Assembly: GCA_003489485.1 (NCBI GenBank)
Contig: DNMB01000203.1
Coordinates: forward strand, 6,600-14,803
Length of the DNA: 8,204 bases
Source: Chitinophagaceae bacterium
Lineage (GTDB): Bacteria > Bacteroidota > Bacteroidia > Chitinophagales > Chitinophagaceae
Direction: 5' to 3'
Shown: positions 6,741 to 8,204 of the stretch, one piece after another
How the letters are laid out: each line of letters opens with the position of its first letter
How positions within the stretch are numbered: the stretch's first letter is position 1
The notes under the pieces: generated by a model
Told to the model about the DNA's origin: nothing
Seen by the model: the letters and a program-made list of their open reading frames with translations, nothing else
Database searches by the model: none
Program-made: the position numbers and the translations under genes

Positions 6741-7046
6741 ATGTATCTCTATAACGTAACTATCAAAGTTGAGCTTGATATTGCCAATGACTGGCTTCGC
6801 TGGCTACAACAAGTGCATATTCCAGAGATGATCGCGACCGGCTGTTTTGACAGTGCCACAACGCTTCGGCTACTCGAAAATACCGATGAGGACGGGGTTA
6901 CCTATGCCGTGCAATACCGCGCGCCCGCAAAGGCTGATTATGAGCGTTACATGGCTGAATTTGCCCCGACCATGCGGCAAAAAGGACTCGATAAATGGGG
7001 TGAAAAGTTCATCGCCTTTCGCACGCTCATGCAAATTGTGGATTAG
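6741..7046 (+). CDS. DUF4286-family protein of unknown function
   Basis: A 101-residue soluble protein that I place in the DUF4286 family, common in Bacteroidota, from the opening YNVTIKVELDIANDWLRWL, then HIPEMIATGCF and the C-terminal WGEKFIAFRTLM. No signal peptide or membrane segment is seen. The alternating short strands and amphipathic helices suggest a small alpha/beta fold of the ferredoxin-like dimeric type, but this is inference. No catalytic motif is evident and the function is unknown. The ATG follows the exonuclease stop by 4 bases, so coupled translation is likely. Confidence 0.8.
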   Translation: MYLYNVTIKVELDIANDWLRWLQQVHIPEMIATGCFDSATTLRLLENTDEDGVTYAVQYRAPAKADYERYMAEFAPTMRQKGLDKWGEKFIAFRTLMQIVD

Positions 7047-7090
7047 TCGTGCAAAAGCAAGTTTTTATTTTTCTGCTCTGAAAAAGCGGC

Positions 7091-7098
7091 TAAATTTG
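7091..7098 (+). promoter_or_regulatory. Candidate -7 box of the HU gene promoter
   Basis: TAAATTTG is an exact TAnnTTTG match 30 bases ahead of the HU ATG. The -33 zone about 19 bases upstream is only T-rich (around 7061-7072), with no clean TTTG. It predicts a short leader of about 25 bases and expression of HU independent of the upstream pair. Confidence 0.45.
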
Positions 7099-7128
7099 TC
7101 GCTCTTTACTCAACACCAAATCAGCTCC

Positions 7129-7398
7129 ATGAACAAAGCCGACCTCATTGCCAAAGTTGCCGACGAAACCGGCATCACCAAGACCCAGGCCAATGCCGCC
7201 ATCGATGTGTTGACCGAGTCCATCACAAAAACCCTCAAAGGGGGTGGCAAAGTAACGCTGGTCGGTTTTGGTACCTTTTCGGTCTCTAAGCGGTCTGCTC
7301 GCAATGGACGCAATCCCAAAACCGGAGAGACCATCAAGATCAAGGCCAAGAAGGTAGCTCGCTTTAAGGCCGGTAAAGAGCTCGCAGAAAGAATCTAA
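7129..7398 (+). CDS. hup: DNA-binding protein HU
   Basis: An 89-residue HU/IHF-family protein that binds and bends DNA as a dimer in the nucleoid. The full fold is present. The N-terminal helices begin MNKADLIAKVADETGITK. The signature GFGTFSVSKRSARNGRNPKT lies at about 46-65, and includes the beta-arm Arg-Asn-Pro whose proline intercalates into DNA. A lysine-rich end follows. ATG 7129 is used; the same frame stays open upstream to 6847, but that part is out of frame with the DUF4286 gene it overlaps. The length and absence of an extended lysine/alanine tail indicate HU rather than the longer Bacteroidota HU-like proteins. It lies 82 bases after DUF4286 and 24 bases before bTHX. Confidence 0.95.
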   Translation: MNKADLIAKVADETGITKTQANAAIDVLTESITKTLKGGGKVTLVGFGTFSVSKRSARNGRNPKTGETIKIKAKKVARFKAGKELAERI

Positions 7399-7422
7399 TT
7401 GTAAACATTCAAAACAAATACC

Positions 7423-7539
7423 ATGGGAAGAGGAGATAAAAAAACCGCAAAAGGAAAACGTTTCAAGGGATCGTTCGGCAAGAGCCGCCCTGCCAAGCAA
7501 ACGACGACCAAAAAAGCGACTGCAAAAAAATCAAGCTAA
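7423..7539 (+). CDS. Small ribosomal subunit protein bTHX
   Basis: A 38-residue, highly basic peptide that starts [20 protein letters not shown] and continues SRPAK. This closely follows the pattern of Thermus Thx (MGKGD, then K-T-x-x-G-K, G-x-x-G-K, RPR), a small protein that sits in the head of the 30S subunit and stabilises rRNA there. The first 25 residues form the conserved core. The remaining 13 are a Thr/Lys/Ala-rich extension beyond the Thermus protein. ATG 7423 is the only reasonable start. It lies 24 bases after the HU stop, and the two highly expressed genes may share a transcript. Its stop codon TAA (7537-7539) overlaps the stop of the convergent pyrH. Confidence 0.88.
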   Translation: MGRGDKKTAKGKRFKGSFGKSRPAKQTTTKKATAKKSS

Positions 7540-8204
7540 GCGACCAGCGTTCCTACTTTCTCGCCCGTTACTACCCTACGCAGGTTATCGGTCTCGTTCA
7601 TATTAAAGACAATGATGGGCAACTTGTTTTCCATACAAAGGGTGAACGCTGTCATGTCCATCACTTTTAAATTCTGCGACAGGCATTCCTGAAAACTGAT
7701 CGTTTTGTACTTGGTGGCCTTGGGATCTTTTTCGGGATCGGCCGTATAGATGCCATCTACCCTTGTTCCTTTCAGAATAACATCGGCTCCTATCTCGATG
7801 GCGCGCAGCGAACCTGCGGTATCGGTAGTGAAATAGGGATTACCGGTGCCGGCCCCAAAGATCACCACACGACCCTTTTGCAAATGACGGATGGCCCGGC
7901 GGCGAATGTAGGGCTCTGCGATCTGCTCCATCTTTATGGCGCTTTGCAATCTTGTATATACACCGATCTTCTCCAGACCTGCCTGTAGTGCCATCCCATT
8001 GATAACGGTGGCCAGCATGCCCATATAATCACCGTGCGCTCTTTCTATACCGGTCTCTTGCTCGTTCATGCCCCGGTAAATATTTCCCCCACCGATCACA
8101 ATGGCCACCTGTACGCCCATCTCGGTGATCGACTTGATATCGCGGGCATATTGGGCAATTACATCTGTATCGAAGCCAAAACTTTTATCGCCCATCAGGG
8201 CCTC
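7536..8204 (-). CDS. pyrH: UMP kinase PyrH (5' end outside window)
   Basis: Uridylate kinase of the amino acid kinase fold, converting UMP to UDP with ATP in the cytosol. The frame is open to the right edge, giving 222 residues that begin [12 protein letters not shown]. About a dozen or more N-terminal residues (the usual KLSG motif) are missing, and the Met at 8193-8195 is internal, not the start. The conserved blocks are [46 protein letters not shown] and [19 protein letters not shown], as in bacterial hexameric PyrH. The C-terminus [10 protein letters not shown] is also typical. It converges on bTHX with a 4-base overlap at the ends. Downstream of pyrH one often finds frr, but here that position is taken by the convergent genes. 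Confidence 0.96.
   Translation of the reverse strand, partial: EALMGDKSFGFDTDVIAQYARDIKSITEMGVQVAIVIGGGNIYRGMNEQETGIERAHGDYMGMLATVINGMALQAGLEKIGVYTRLQSAIKMEQIAEPYIRRRAIRHLQKGRVVIFGAGTGNPYFTTDTAGSLRAIEIGADVILKGTRVDGIYTADPEKDPKATKYKTISFQECLSQNLKVMDMTAFTLCMENKLPIIVFNMNETDNLRRVVTGEKVGTLVA

Noticed and set aside
7021..7075. Terminator after DUF4286 (GCACG/CGTGC followed by a T-rich stretch)
   Set aside because: The stem is only 5 bp with a loop over 20 bases, its left arm lies in coding sequence, and the T-rich part is interrupted and set back from the stem.
6847..7128. N-terminal extension of HU in the same frame
   Set aside because: It overlaps DUF4286 out of frame, the HU fold starts exactly at ATG 7129, and a TAnnTTTG box lies just before it.

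Overview
The window looks like a piece of ordinary chromosome from a member of the Bacteroidota, most likely an environmental lineage of the Chitinophagaceae/Sphingobacteriia type. This is inferred from several signs. Methionine synthase is split into two genes. A DUF4286-type protein and a bTHX-type ribosomal peptide are present. There are no clear Shine-Dalgarno sequences ahead of most starts. Several gene starts are preceded by boxes matching the Bacteroidota -7 promoter consensus TAnnTTTG. Base composition looks balanced by eye. No tRNA, rRNA, insertion sequence, prophage or CRISPR array was seen.

Layout, left to right. (1) The 3' half of recR (+) enters from the left edge. (2) A non-coding stretch of 199 bases follows, holding a promoter-like box and a long imperfect stem-loop just ahead of the methionine synthase genes. 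(3) Two consecutive + strand genes together make a cobalamin-dependent methionine synthase: a homocysteine/zinc module of 336 aa and a folate/cap/B12/activation module of 895 aa. (4) A minus-strand cluster follows, transcribed right to left: a LOG-family protein, a SemiSWEET-type sugar transporter and a HAD-family phosphatase. (5) Divergent from it on the + strand are an exodeoxyribonuclease III-type nuclease and, 4 bases later, a DUF4286 protein. (6) Next come an HU DNA-binding protein with its own promoter-like box and a 38-aa ribosomal protein bTHX gene. (7) The UMP kinase gene pyrH (-) runs off the right edge, its stop codon interlocked with that of bTHX.

Most of the content is housekeeping: recombinational repair (recR), methionine and folate metabolism (metH), DNA repair (xth), nucleoid structure (HU), the ribosome (bTHX) and pyrimidine nucleotides (pyrH). 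The least explained parts are the structured leader upstream of the split metH and the three-gene LOG/SemiSWEET/HAD cluster. I did not find a clear new defence or mobile system. The best candidate for something undescribed is the 5' leader at about 345-490, whose nested pairing does not match any riboswitch consensus I can recall.
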